Positions 11,866-23,589 of a stretch of 64,000 nt of DNA are shown piece by piece. The stretch's first letter is position 1, and each line of letters starts with the position of its first letter. A program made the translations under genes and the position numbers. Source of the stretch: Linanthus parryae (Eukaryota; Streptophyta; Magnoliopsida; Ericales; Polemoniaceae); the NCBI GenBank assembly GCA_023055425.1, contig JALGPY010000008.1, positions 11,232,501 to 11,296,500 of the forward strand, given 5' to 3'. The notes beneath the pieces are model-generated. The model was given only the letters and a program-made list of their open reading frames with translations, was not told the origin of the DNA and made no database searches.

Positions 11866-12100
11866 CTCCCTCCGTCCCACCAGGTTGGTGAATAAGTTAA
11901 TCGGGTATTATTTGAACATAGTGATTTGGTTAGTAAAATAAAACAAGAATTTGATAATTTTTGCATGGTCTTGTAGATGCTAGTTTACTCTACAAGACCA
12001 TGCAAAAATTATCAAATTCTTTCCTTGTTTGACTAACCAAATCGCTAGGCCCAAATAATACCTGATTAACTTCTTCACCAACCTGGTGGGACGGAGGGTG
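11866..12100. mobile_element. Stowaway MITE (235 bp), block A copy
   Basis: The left end is CTCCCTCCGTCCCACCAGG and the right end is CCTGGTGGGACGGAGGGTG, flanked by TA on both sides (11864-11865, 12101-12102). The two arms pair over most of the element, with a short centre near 11975. The same element sits at 51929-52163, so it predates the split of the two blocks. It lies about 350 bp past the F2 stop codon and may be part of the F2 transcript. Confidence 0.88.
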
Positions 12101-12102
12101 TA

Positions 12103-12448
12103 GTTATCAATCAACAACCAACCCTGTAGGAAATTTTTATAACTAGCAAACAGCGTCAAAAGGTCCACGCAACTGTTGGCCCAATCTTGGTTGCAAAGGC
12201 TATCATCAGCCATTGAGAAAAATTCAGAAACAATGAACTTTGTAAGGGGAAGATCCAATGGGTGATCCCAGTTTCACATTTCAGGTCTTAACCAAATAAT
12301 TTACACTAGTAATTGCAATATTGTCTGCTTTCAATCAACAATGAAGCTCATATGAGAGAGATTCAATATAGCATAAGTAAATCAAACAAGAAACAACACC
12401 AACAACGAGCTGGAGGGAGTAGAATCAGATGCACGTTGGGCGGGTGAG
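12103..12448. other. 3' flank of F2
   Basis: This short AT-rich stretch between the Stowaway MITE and the F2 stop codon is likely 3' untranslated region. A small open frame across the MITE junction (11980-12258, minus) is mostly MITE arm and is not a gene. Confidence 0.45.
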
Positions 12449-13582
12449 TTAGAAAGAAGGGGAGACCCAGATGGGCGGGCAATATCTACTCGCTGATGCT
12501 GTTCCACGGTAGAGAGGCTCGATTTCTCTAGTTGCCAAGTTGTAGATACCCATGTCCTCGCTACCGACTCTGATGTATGTATATCCATAATAACCATTGA
12601 CAAAATCATCAGTGAAGTATACGCAGTTGGGCTTCAGTCCTACGGCAACTGCTGAAGGAACAGAGATTGGGGTATTGTGACCCACGAAGATTGAAGTTCC
12701 TCCCAAATCATTAACCACTTGCCATTTGTAAAAGCTGTTGCTGGTTGAATAACCATCATTAGCATCAGGCTTGCATATGCTAAATGCAATTGTCCTGTAA
12801 CTGTCATAACCGTGGCCGAATAAAACTCTCTCAATGACGAGTAAATCCCCACAGCATTCAGTCAAGTAGACTTGTCGTCCAACTGTCAACGAAAAATGAC
12901 GAGGTAGAGCTCCAACAATCTGGACAGTGGGGTTTGGACCTTGAACATCACAAACAATGATTTCCCCTGCAGAAGTGACTGCATAAAACTTATCCTTGAG
13001 GTAAGTAACCTGATAAATGGGATGACTTGTTTCTATAGACGTCCATCTCGTGTTTCCCGGTTTCCAGAATGCCAGCTTGGAACGTAACCCACTAGTAATC
13101 ATCAACGTGTAGTCGTCAGTGGCAGAAGGGCTTGCCGATAACGTTGCTCTGTAAATGTATGCCATGGGCGATATCCCATCGTCTTCAATCATGAGTTGGG
13201 GAAGAGAAATCCTAGACCGATTCAATGGATGCAGCAGTTCCACCCCTTCTTCATCTTTAGTTATCAACCAGCCCATTGACCCGATGCACCACTTCCCTTT
13301 CGCTTCACGTAAAGCAATCTTCTTAGACACACCACCCTTTGACAGGTTTACAAACTCACGCACATCAGTTTCTGTTTCTTTTTCAGCCAGCATAAGCCAT
13401 GGAGGTTGGACTGAACATGGAGAAGACGACGACAACACGAGCTGTTGATTGAAATTCTCTTTAACCGCCACGGATCTCCATGACCTGCAAACTCCACCAA
13501 AAGCAACAAAATCTTCGTATATATCGACCTTTTTGACAATCATTGTCAAAAGGTCTGGCAGGAGTTGATCCCAATTCGCCAT
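12449..13582 (-). CDS. F-box/DUF295 protein F2 (KIB1/SKIP23-like)
   Basis: This intronless gene of 377 codons belongs to the second lineage of the array. The F-box at residues 7-45 differs from F1 chiefly in GVCRSWRSV. A Ser-rich stretch and WLMLAEKETETDVREF follow at about 50-80. The DUF295 half has ECCGDLL, LGGTSIFVGHNTPI, NCVYFTDDFVNG and DMGIYNLATREIEPLYRG, and ends in PPIWVSPSF. The expected role is an SCF substrate receptor, with unknown target. The twin F5 differs at about five residues and one codon. The centre differs from F1 by many substitutions, as is usual for the substrate-facing part of such proteins. The start ATG lies in the same leader context as F1. Confidence 0.9.
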   Translation of the reverse strand: MANWDQLLPDLLTMIVKKVDIYEDFVAFGGVCRSWRSVAVKENFNQQLVLSSSSPCSVQPPWLMLAEKETETDVREFVNLSKGGVSKKIALREAKGKWCIGSMGWLITKDEEGVELLHPLNRSRISLPQLMIEDDGISPMAYIYRATLSASPSATDDYTLMITSGLRSKLAFWKPGNTRWTSIETSHPIYQVTYLKDKFYAVTSAGEIIVCDVQGPNPTVQIVGALPRHFSLTVGRQVYLTECCGDLLVIERVLFGHGYDSYRTIAFSICKPDANDGYSTSNSFYKWQVVNDLGGTSIFVGHNTPISVPSAVAVGLKPNCVYFTDDFVNGYYGYTYIRVGSEDMGIYNLATREIEPLYRGTASASRYCPPIWVSPSF

Positions 13583-16430
13583 TGAAGGAGTCTATTAGAT
13601 TTCTTCCCTCCTTTGCTGGGTCTACTCCCAGCTGCAGCAGCCATAACAAAGAAAGCGAAATACAAATTTAGATATGAATGATCGGGGTTACATAACAACA
13701 AACACTTAAAAATAGTAATCATAATCCTAATCCTAGTGAGGAATGCAATTTACTCATTTAATGATACTCTATGCTTGCATGGTTATGGCCTCTTCAACTA
13801 CTTAGGGGCAATAGAGGAGCTCATAGGGCGATACACTGCATACCGCAGAAACAAAAAAAAAACAGAAAAAAAAAACAAAAAAAAAAACAAAAAAAAAACA
13901 AATCAAATAAAATGATTACCTAAAAATTGAAGAGACCTGTCAAATTTGAAGATGGATGGCTGCAGAAGATCAATGGGTATCCTGACTTTGTTGTGAGGAA
14001 GAAAATAGACTGTTCAAGATAATCCGCCAGTAAACTTTTTTGTGGCCAGGTGGAGCTATTTTGATTACATGGGTGCCAGGTTAGACAAAATAAATTCCTA
14101 TCCTTCATCACTAATCAGTGATATTTGAATGATTTTCCAATTAGTTCTGTTAAGTGTTGTTATTCACATAATGGTGGTTGGAACCACCCACTCCCAACGA
14201 CCAGAGCCGCCAACCACTTCACGTCAGCTACTTACGCTCTTGGGTGTGTTACTGCTCCTTCTCAGGTCTAATTTTCCTCAAGGCGAATACTTCATTAGTG
14301 CTAAACAGAACCCAAGGGAAGGTATTCGAATTCAAGACTAATTGCTACAGAAAGAAACCCCCGGTCCCAAGTAATCCCACCAAGTGTAACAGACTCACTT
14401 GCCCTGATGGAGTTATATGTAGATTCCCTTTTAACAGATAAAGGACTGAAATGGCAGATTCATAAAAGATCTAATGTGACATTCCTATATTTCGAGAAAA
14501 AGGGTATTCACACCACATAATCAGTTCTATGATACGACAACAGCGCATTAACAAGTTCATATTCTATGAACCACAGAAAATAGACACAAGCCCCAGAATC
14601 TAATCGAAATTCAGTTCCAAAACGTCACTTTATTGGCTGGCGTAACACTTGAAGAATGGGTAACTAACGTTCAAGCTCCTCACAGTGGAGGTTTGGAGCC
14701 AAACCAGATACGACGGGATCTCGCCAGCGATGCTGCAACTTGGTCTGCAGGTTAACCTTCCCCAGGGCTAGTCGAGTCTGCTAATGCTCCTCGTTGCGTC
14801 GTGGGAGAGAGCACAGAGTGCTTAGAAAGTAATTTTGTGGGTCTCTGCTTTTACTCCCTATGGGTCTTAAACGAAAACAAATACAGTATACTATAATTCG
14901 ACAACAGTGCATTGAAAAATTCATAAGTCTAAGATTCACAGAAAACAGACGCAGAACCCCAACATTTATGAAAATTTCAGTTCCAAAACCTCACCATACT
15001 GCTGGCATACCACTTGAAATTATGTAACTTGGTTAACACCCAGTTACATAATTGGGGTTTTTTATTTCAAGTCTGCTAATGTTACTCTTCGCGTAGTGGG
15101 AGCGAGCAACGGAGAGCTTAGAAGGTAATCTTGGGGTTTTTGATTTCACTTCATATGGGTCTTAAACGAAAACCAATACAGTTTACTATGAGGACCAATG
15201 GGACAGGGCTGCGCTGGGATCAGTCATCAGTGTATAATTATTTTTGAGTTGTAAGGGTTAAACCCATGTAAGAGTGGTGAACTGATGAAATTGAGATTAG
15301 ACAAAATAATAAAGAAAAAAATATGAAATTGAAGTGTCTGACATGCGTCACGACTCACGGACCTCTATGTTGGTACTTGGTATAGCATTAATCCCAATAT
15401 TGTGGGGGGCTAACTGACCTAATAGTGCTAAACTGATGAAGTTGGAGCTTAGATAAAAAGAAGAAAGAAATATAAAATTAAGTGTAACTGACATAGATCT
15501 AGGGCATAACTGCTGAAGTAGACAAACTTCTGACTGTCAGGTCTGACTGTTAGGTCTGACCTATTTATCTATCTCCTAGATAAATAGTTCATAGGTTGGG
15601 CCTTGGGGATCAGGCAGGGTATTAAAAGACCGCCGTTACCATTACGTTACGGGCGATACGTAACTCAATCGGCAGTGGCCAGAAATGTGGAATATGAATG
15701 GAGATCACATTCGTAATGGCCGATATGCACCACTGTAGGTGAAAATCAGACGATATACTCTTTTTCATCAATGAACGGGTAAAGAAAAGCCCTAATCCGA
15801 AATCTAAGCATTAGTTAAGCATGATCTAAACAAGTAGTCAAAATACTATAAATATGTTTATACAAAATCAAGGTTTTAAAAACATTTTGTATGTTTATAA
15901 CCATTTTTAAGATTCACGCATGGATTCCGATTCCCGTTACGATATCTCCGACATAGGCCGATTACGTTACACGCAACCGCGACCAATACGAATCGATTAT
16001 ATCACACTTGTCACTCGTACGAGTTAATGAAATGAATTAATTGCCAAATAATCCTGATTTTGGATTATCATTACATCCTTCCTTTGCAAGTATACACGAA
16101 AGATACTAGCTTCCATGAGGCTTGTGACGAGCTTGTGTCTCTATCCCAGTTTACTAAAACATGCATAGATAGCAAATCGTGAAAGCAGAATAGTCACTAC
16201 AATGAAACATAAAGAGATAGATACAGCTCAGCAAATAGGACAATATGTGTCGTATTCTCATGGTGATGGACTTGTTTCTTGCTAGGTTGGGAGTGAACGA
16301 GAATTGTAACCTCTCTTTATTGCTCTTGATAAGAGATGCTATTGGTGCAGAAGGTGGCCTTTGAGAATCCAATTTTTAGTTTTGGTTGCGTATAGAACTC
16401 CTTTTGGTGGAACTAAGCTCTTAGTAGATT
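13583..16430. other. Intergenic 5' side of F2 with tandem and inverted repeats
   Basis: No gene is seen. Positions 13850-13905 are an A-rich (A4-11)C tract that differs in length in block B. Positions 14523-15190 are two imperfect direct copies of about 370 bp. A perfect 12-bp inverted repeat (AATTATGTAACT/AGTTACATAATT) lies at 15018-15053, and an 11-bp one (CTATTTATCTA/TAGATAAATAG) near 15567-15594. The stretch is about 99% identical to 53643-56490. Confidence 0.55.
15626..16010. repeat. Unclassified dispersed repeat (ACGTTACG / CGCAACCGCGACC ends)
   Basis: This stretch starts near CCGCCGTTACCATTACGTTAC and finishes near GTTACACGCAACCGCGACC. The same pair of edges recurs at about 26690-27720 (split by the hAT-like element), 55680-56050 and, inverted, 57900-58515; the right edge alone is at 640-710. 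Block B near 41320 lacks it. I could not fix the exact ends or a target duplication, so the class is open. Confidence 0.35.
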
Positions 16431-18256
16431 TAAAACCCTTACTAAAATTTCAAGCATTTACCATTAAAAGACGTGCACAAAATCTCAGAGGAGAGATCAG
16501 CTACTTGATTCTGACTTTATGGCGTTAAGAGACTTCATCTTATTTTCGGTTGATCCCAGATGAGAAATCCTCAAGCTGGTTCAATGCAAAAGCAACTCAT
16601 GGTGGAAAGGAAGGGATTGAGCCGATGGAACTGTTCCCTTAATAGGTTGTGTTTTAACCCTGATATTTTTATGTTTCTCATTTTAGTTTCCTTAAATACT
16701 GGTAGTCCCATAATTATATTCGAAAACTAGCCTCTTCCCACGACCAAAGCCGCCAACCGCTTCGAATCTCCTCACGGGAAGTTCATGCACATCAGGTAGT
16801 TGATCTCTCATCTGTGATTCCTATAGTAGTGATTGATAAAAAATGAAATGAAAGTTATTTTACGTGTTCTTTTCGAACAAACAGGTTTTATACTTAAAAA
16901 TCGACCAAAGAAGATGAAAAGGTTTACACAGATGATGATTATAATAAGAACATTAATGAGTAAATATGATTAGGCTAGCATCTTTCAGAGGGCCAGGGTC
17001 CTAAAATTAATGGCTTCAGTCAAGTAGGGGTGTGCTCTTTTAGAGGGCCAGGGTCCTAAAATTTGATATGATCCTTCTTAGCATTTGAAAAGGAAAATGC
17101 CCAATTTGCGATCCAGAATTTCACCACACAACACCCATTTGACAAAATCACAGAGGCAAAAAGTTTACACGAAATAAAAAACCTCCACTATACGCAAGGA
17201 CAATAACACTAAACTGAACTCCATGAACGACAGTGATTGAAGACAGAGTGCTGTGGTTCAGGTCTTTGGGGTTCTCATGAGTTCAATTTATATAAAAGGG
17301 TCTTATTTGAAAATTAACAGAATCTAGAAGGGCTGCTGAAAAAGGGGTTGTTCTAAAAGATGTATAAGTCTTGTTGGATCACTATATAATTATTTGTAAG
17401 CTAATGTCATGTTGGTTGATTAGACTGGACCGGGCTAGTTAGAGGCAATTGGATTGGCCCAATTGAATTCCATCGGATTAGCTTAATTTGGTACCCAATA
17501 CGTCTTTTGTTTAGATAAATATAGTAATCGGGACAGCTCGAGCACACCTCGACTAAATTCAGGGGATACCAATATTATCGGTCGCCGTGGAGTTTGAATC
17601 CAAGACCTCAAGCGAAGCAAACTTTATAAATATCAAGTCTTACCCACTAGGTCAACCCATTTGAGACGGTACTCATATTTGGGTGGATTAGAGTTCGAAT
17701 TGTGGATTAGATATGTGGGTCTAGCAGCAATTCTAGGTCTTTTCTACTCTGGCATTTGGGTGGATTAGAGTTCCATTTGTGGATTATGGTCCGGTTTCGG
17801 TGCATCAGTGTCCGATTTGGATGGATAATGATTCATTTTGGGTGAATAAAGATTATGGTTCGGTTTTGGTGGATCACTGTTCGATTTGGATGGATAATGG
17901 TTCAATTTGGGTGAATAGGGATTGTGGTTATTTTGGGGGATTAGAGTTCGATTTGTTGGTGGTGGCTGTGTTGATAAAGATGACAATGGTGGTTTATTCA
18001 GAGCCACGGTCACTGCTCGTTTGTCCCAATCAGGAAACCCAGATGCTCACGACCTGCTCCTGTAAAGCCAAACAAACCCCAACAATTTTGTGGTTCCACT
18101 TTCTGGGTCGGTGATTTTTCACTTCGGTTTGTGGTTGTTTGAATGTTTGGTGCCTTCCTGTAGTTATTTTTGTATTACTCTCACTCGGTGATCTGAGTTC
18201 AAACAAGAACATGGTATATTTGGTGTCGGAATATTTTTTTTGGACTTTTAGTTCTA
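16431..18256. other. Intergenic with 69-bp minisatellite
   Basis: No gene is seen. From about 16431 the similarity to block B (resuming at 59353) falls to roughly 90%. Positions 17782-17930 hold about 2.2 copies of a 69-bp unit starting GATTATGGTYCGG. Since 69 is divisible by three, the minus strand reads as a repeated 23-residue Pro/Ser/Asn/His-rich peptide, but I see no gene there. Confidence 0.5.
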
Positions 18257-21200
18257 CTAGTAAGTGGCCAGTGCGTTGCACGTGGGAGGTTTCATTAGCA
18301 TATTACTCGGTTGCATTTTTATTTAACCTTTGTAATCTTCATCCTAACATTTAACGAATTTTAGTTCTTGCCTTTAAAAGAACATATATTAATTCTGCAT
18401 GCTATCGCCTAACTCAGAAGTAACAAGCTCAAGATCACTTATTCCAATGTCATTGCAACAGCGCGAATGACCAAACCGACTTCTTCAACTCGTCAACGTC
18501 TAATATTCTTAAACATATTCTACTTTACAAACACTAAGGAGTATACAAAAAAATTACACTGAAGACAAGATAAGCAAAACAGTTCTAATAAGTAACAACA
18601 TTTCATTACTATCACCTTACCAGAATAACACATGGATAGTCATGCCCAATCTCTTAAGTTCAATAATACCCAGTTAAGTATCTTCCTTTCACTTATTTAT
18701 ACTTATAGTATTACATAAAGTTCAATTTAACTGGAGTTGTAAGAATTGGATACTAAATCCGTTAAAGGGGATTGAAGTCCTGACCCTGTGTGTTCAACAC
18801 GGCTCAATTTATATACTATTACATACTCTGTCCATGTTTTCTGACAGAGGAGAATTATGGAACAAGCTTTTGGGGTACTTTGTTCTGACCCTGTGTAAAG
18901 AAACATTCTAAACCAGCTCCGACGATTTGCCTCTGGGTGTTCATAGTTTTTGGGAGTGACCCTTTTACCCCGCAATAAAATGATATTTTTGTCAATTAAC
19001 AGAATACTCCGTTTAATATTGGACTGTTTTTTTTACCAGTCTCAATAAGTATGATTTTTGCAAATGGGGGATGTAATAAGACTATTCTAGGAGTAGGGGT
19101 TGCAATGTGTTAGTTTCGATATATTAGGGGCATGTATTAAGTAATTAAGGCAAATATGAATGAATATGATCATACACAATCAGGTATAGTTACAAAAATG
19201 AAGAGCGTTAATTCCAGTGCGGGCGAGGAGAAGAATTTCAAAATTTTGATTATCTACTTTGGGGAAGTAAAGGCGAAACAGAGATATATGATCCACTTAG
19301 CAGATCTACTCCGACACGCTAAGTGGGAGATGAAAGCAGTTACTCGGGATACAGAAGTGAAAAAAAGATACACATTTAAAATTACTTGATGGTTGTGATG
19401 GTCATATTTAAAAAGGCTAACTACATGGTCCAATAAGAAGCTTCAGATGCTGCTAAGGATAATTCTATAGCAAGAACAATCAAAATAGGATAAGCCGACT
19501 TTACACCATTAAGGAATTTTGTCAAGTAAAATCTCCTACATTAACTTGAAATGTTGTCCCTAGAGTTACCATAGTAGCTTGTTCCTTCTTTTCGGAAGAA
19601 AAACTCCAACATTAACTTGAAATGTTGTCCCAGGTAAAGGATTTTACAACCTGAGTGACAGAAACAAGGGAGATGATTAGAAGATATCATACTTGTAGAA
19701 GAGTATAACTGAATTGGTTTGATAGTCACTTCCATTTGGACAGGAAACACTGCCATTAGTTTTTGTTTTTGTTTTTTTTCAGTTGTAGATGTTAAAAGAA
19801 ATCACAAATTAATTGTAATGGAATTTTCAGAACTAAGGAAGAACTTTAGAGTATAACTAACATTTATTAACCAAACAACACTAAAGCAAAGAATAATATG
19901 TTGGAGGCACCCATTTTTTTTTCTCTTTTCTAATAGCATGAAGGCACAGGAATATATGCAAGAGTACAATGTTCACACAAAAACGACTCAAAATCCAATC
20001 ATCCATTACGATAATCACGAAGAGAGGGAGAAAACATCAAGTTGAATCTAACAACACAAGCGTAGTAAATAACAAGGAAGCTTACATGAACAATTTTTAG
20101 TTAGAGCCTTGCAACACAATCTCTCTTGAAAAAAAAAAATTGAGACAACATATCAAATCAAATGCATCCCTCAATCAAAGACCAGAGATGAACAAATCAA
20201 TCTATCCTTGAGCATGCATTGTGCAAACAAGACATCTAAATGGAAGGACAAGAGTACATGACACTTTGAGACAAGATTTTAACTTTATCATCAAAATATC
20301 AACACGGGCATAGTGGATTAGTCACTGTTCTAAATAGAAGCTGGCTAAGTTTATAAAAAAAACACCTACTCCAAGTGTCTTTTGAATGTCTATCAAAGAA
20401 AAATAATAAGGTTATTGGATGGAATAGTTATGTCCTCACATAAAGAGTACTTTGAAAAGATATATTTAGTTTTAGATTTCCCTTTTAAGAGATAAAATAG
20501 AAGTAAAGTAAATAATCTTTTTTCTTAAAAAGAATATTAAAAATTTGTAGATAATTTAAAAATGTCAAAGTATGCAACTTTTTATCTTTCTCTAAAAAGA
20601 GCTAAAAATCACCTAAATTAGGTAAAAAAAGGAGGAGTCATAATCTAAATCAATAAACTACATCATTTTAAAAAGACATGCAGGCAAAGAAAGTTTGAAG
20701 ATTTCGAGGAAAGATATTTCATTCCCTTGATAGAGACATTCTATCGAACTATGAACTTTCAATTAGATTAACCATAAATCTAAGATTTGCACATGTTTCA
20801 TTCGCTCGATAGAATTTTCTTCTACTACAACTTTATTTTGTTGCTTTTGGTGCCATGTTTTCGTATTGATTTATTTGTAAACTCTTACTCATCATATATG
20901 TGAATCCTTATCTCTTTGCCGAAAACATCAAAGATTGGCAATAGCTGACAATCAGAAAACTCCGGAGAGATCCATATACCAAACACATAACATAACACTA
21001 AATCGCCAAGTTTCCATCAAACTGAACTATAGAATTTTCATAACAACAAACTAAAATAATAAAAAACAAATCTATCATTATCACATCACTGTTTAAGTTT
21101 AGTATAGTGCATACGCTTTGGCCTGTACTTCAAATTCAAATGCAGAGTCAAGAGTCATCGGAAAATTGATAGCGAGAACGGAGGAAGCCCTTACCTGAGG

Positions 21201-23033
21201 GTGTTGTTGATTCATATGCAAACCAGAGAGGGATACGCTTCTTCATATTCTTCGCCAGTTTCTTCTTTATTTTGACCATAAAGCTCTTATGTGACAGCTA
21301 CAATACATAAATAAAACTCCGATTAGAACAAAAATTAAAACAGGAAGAAAAGATGCCAGTGTCGGGGAAAGAGGGACAGAGGTGAGGTTTTTCACATTTT
21401 CGCATTCCAGAGTTGGGCAGCCGAGAGACAATGAGCAAAAGATCATGTTCAAAGAGGACCTTTGTTCGTGCTCTGATATCTTTTGTGTGATTAGTCACTG
21501 TTCTTCAATGGAAATCTTAGTTTTGAAAATTCAAGGGCTGACAAACAAAATCACAGTCTGGAAAAGTAAAGGGCTCACAAGTGAATTCGGGGTTTCAGTA
21601 TTCATAACCCCCGACAACGGAAGTCCATACCGCCCAATTGTACTTCGATCAGGGCTTACACAACAACAAAAGGCAATTATTAAAAATTAAGTACCTGGAT
21701 ATTGATAGAAACGCCAATAGAATTGGTGAATCCTTCAAAACATGGTTATGTGATTCAAGCCTCTTATCTTTGAAAAATGTCTTCCTTCCTTCCAAAGATT
21801 CCATGTAATACGTTGTTGTCTTTCTAATCAATTTTCTGTAAAGAAATTGGATCCGCTGATAGTTCTCGGAGCAGAACCATAATATAAGAGGGAACTTCCC
21901 TTGGCAGCCTTGATGAAACAATAGATGACCATACTTTCGTGTAATGAACCTGTGAATCAAAATTCGATTTCTAAATCACGATGACACTTACCCTGTCATA
22001 GAAATAATTTATGGTAGTTATTTTTGTTACAAAACCATTCATGGCTGAATCTCTGTTCTAGAGAAATTGTCCATCAAACAACGTGGTGGCTATTTTCAGC
22101 AAACGTTACTATATAGAAAAAAATCATATAGACAGGAGAAAATCAAAATTAGATTCTATTAAGTACTCCGCCATTTGATTTTCAGAATTATTTAGATTGT
22201 GAATTTCATTCAATCCAGAGTTATTCACTCACGAAATCCCGATGCAACTACGTTTCGGAAAGAAAAAGACATAGAGAATAAATTGTTTCAATTTTACTAA
22301 TACGTTCTTTACTCTGAGATTTCTTGAAGGGCAACCAGAAAAGAAGACACATGAAACCTAGTCATCCAATAATGTGGATCACTATCAATAAGCATCTGTT
22401 CAAAACACAGTAGAGATATTGACGAATGGAGATGAAGTGGTGTTTCACTGCACGACAACAATCCATCAAGAGCTTGTTAGGAAAACACCAACAAAATAAG
22501 AGAAACATGCGAAAAAAGCCGCCAAGAAAAAGCAAAAAAAATTGTGGAACTTAAATTGACTGTAGGACTGTTTAATGATTGATGGCAGATGAACTCAGGA
22601 ACCAAATAGCCAAATCGCCAGTGTTGCCATGAGTAGTCGTGCTTTACCGTAGCTAAGGGATTTCATCCTGCACAATTCTGAAGATCGTAAAGCATGGGAG
22701 GCCAATTGAGGAAGAACGATCTCGGTTGTAGGTTAGAAAGACTTTTTTTTAGTAGGGATTTTAGCGATTTTTATTAGGGCTTTTAGTGGTTATTTAGTAA
22801 TTAAAATAACATGGCTGGCTATTTTAGATAGTGTAAACGTATTAGTGTCTAAAAAACACGTATGTAAATTTTTAAATAGTAAAGATAAAGATAAAGATAA
22901 ATATAATACGTGCATTAAAAATATCTTAGGGTTAGAAGACATTTTTGTAATTATAACCTTTAGGGAGACACTTCCGTAATAAAAGATCTTAGGAGTCATT
23001 TTTCTATTCTTCACTCTTTTAAGATAGTAAAGA
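18257..23033 (-). mobile_element. Non-autonomous Helitron (4.78 kb), block A only
   Basis: Read on the minus strand it starts TCTTTACTATCTTAAAAG and ends ...GGCCACTTACTAG. A short hairpin GTGC-AAC-GCAC (near 18271-18281) lies just before the CTAG end. It sits between a host A and T. The empty site is seen at 62789/62790, and also near 4160 and 36310, all reading TTAGTTCTATTTTACCGTG. TC start, CTRR end, a subterminal hairpin and AT insertion without target duplication define Helitrons. No Rep/helicase frame is present, so it depends on a helper. It carries a ribosomal protein L39 fragment (21195-21296). Confidence 0.85.
21195..21296 (-). pseudogene. Captured 60S ribosomal protein L39 exon fragment
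   Basis: On the minus strand the frame reads SHKSFMVKIKKKLAKNMKKR followed by IPLW, which lines up with the start of plant L39 (SHKSFMIKKKLAKK...RPIPHW). Differences include an inserted residue after FMV and a short gap before IP. The match stops at a GT splice-donor-like site (CAG|GTAAGG) and is preceded by an acceptor-like AG. This looks like one exon captured from genomic DNA with its intron edges. It is too short and altered to make a working L39. It lies on the same strand as its Helitron carrier. Confidence 0.6.
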
Positions 23034-23382
23034 TTTAACCGTGTTCCTGAATCTAATTGAGATCCGCCTTATCCACCCGACGCGTTTCTAAAATATTGAA
23101 GACAACGAAGATCTTGATTGCCATTTCCACCCGCTGTAGACTTTGTCGGTCGACCATTTCTCTTTCTCTTCTCGAATTTCTCCGTTGGTTTAATGTGTTT
23201 CTCTTTGATTTGGTAAAGTAGTGATTTCATGAGACAATGACCATGTTTTAGTTGTGTGTGTCTCTCTCTCTTTATATATATAGAAGTCATCCCACCACCA
23301 CCCATTGAATCTGCCGCCTTCTTTGTTTCAACTGCTTCTGCTTCCAGTTGGAGCAGAGAGATGAACAGAGAGGCCTGGGGTT
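23034..23382. other. 3' side of the F3 unit, no clear gene
   Basis: Sequence shared with 62790-63138 at about 96%. It holds a CT microsatellite followed by TATATATATA near 23260-23282. Open frames on the minus strand here lack recognisable domains. Confidence 0.4.
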
Positions 23383-23589
23383 TTATGAGAGCTTAGCTGA
23401 GTGATGATCAGATTTAACAGATGTAGTAGAGGATCTCCATGACCAGCAAACCCCACAAAAATCAACAACATCATCGTGGAATTCATCCCACAGCCTTCTG
23501 TTCAAGATCCCATGGTCTGAACTTTGCGACTTCCATGGAACAAACTCAAGTGAAACAAAACCAGCAATAACGCAGATCATAATAATCAT
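23383..23589 (-). pseudogene. F-box relic beyond the F3 stop
   Basis: The minus frame contains LWDEFHDDVVDFCGVCWSWR, which matches the second half of the array's F-box (EDFVAFGGVCTSWRSV). It is followed by a short tail and a stop, with no DUF295 part. The same relic is at 63139-63351. It is most simply the leftover of another F-box gene deleted after its first exon-sized piece. It could instead be expressed as a short F-box-only peptide, but the motif lacks the LPDLL start. Confidence 0.5.

Noticed and set aside
11980..12258. 92-codon minus frame (and 52043-52321)
   Set aside because: Half of it is Stowaway MITE arm; not a gene.
12382..12852. Short minus-strand frames overlapping F2 (12382-12609, 12640-12852)
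   Set aside because: They are out-of-frame shadows of the F2 coding region and recur only because F5 is nearly identical.
13155..13448. Plus-strand frames across the N-terminal halves of F2, F4 and F5
   Set aside because: Antisense shadows of the F-box genes; conserved only because the sense strand is conserved.
13850..13905. Regular (A)nC tract as a possible CRISPR or satellite array
   Set aside because: Simple low-complexity sequence of variable length; no repeat-spacer structure, and the organism is a plant.
17765..18013. Pro/Ser-rich repeat protein on the minus strand
   Set aside because: Produced by a 69-bp minisatellite; the block B counterpart is not open.
18257..23033. Calling this segment a deletion in block B instead of an insertion in block A
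   Set aside because: Helitron-type ends and A|T junction match an insertion exactly, and two further paralogous sites lack it.
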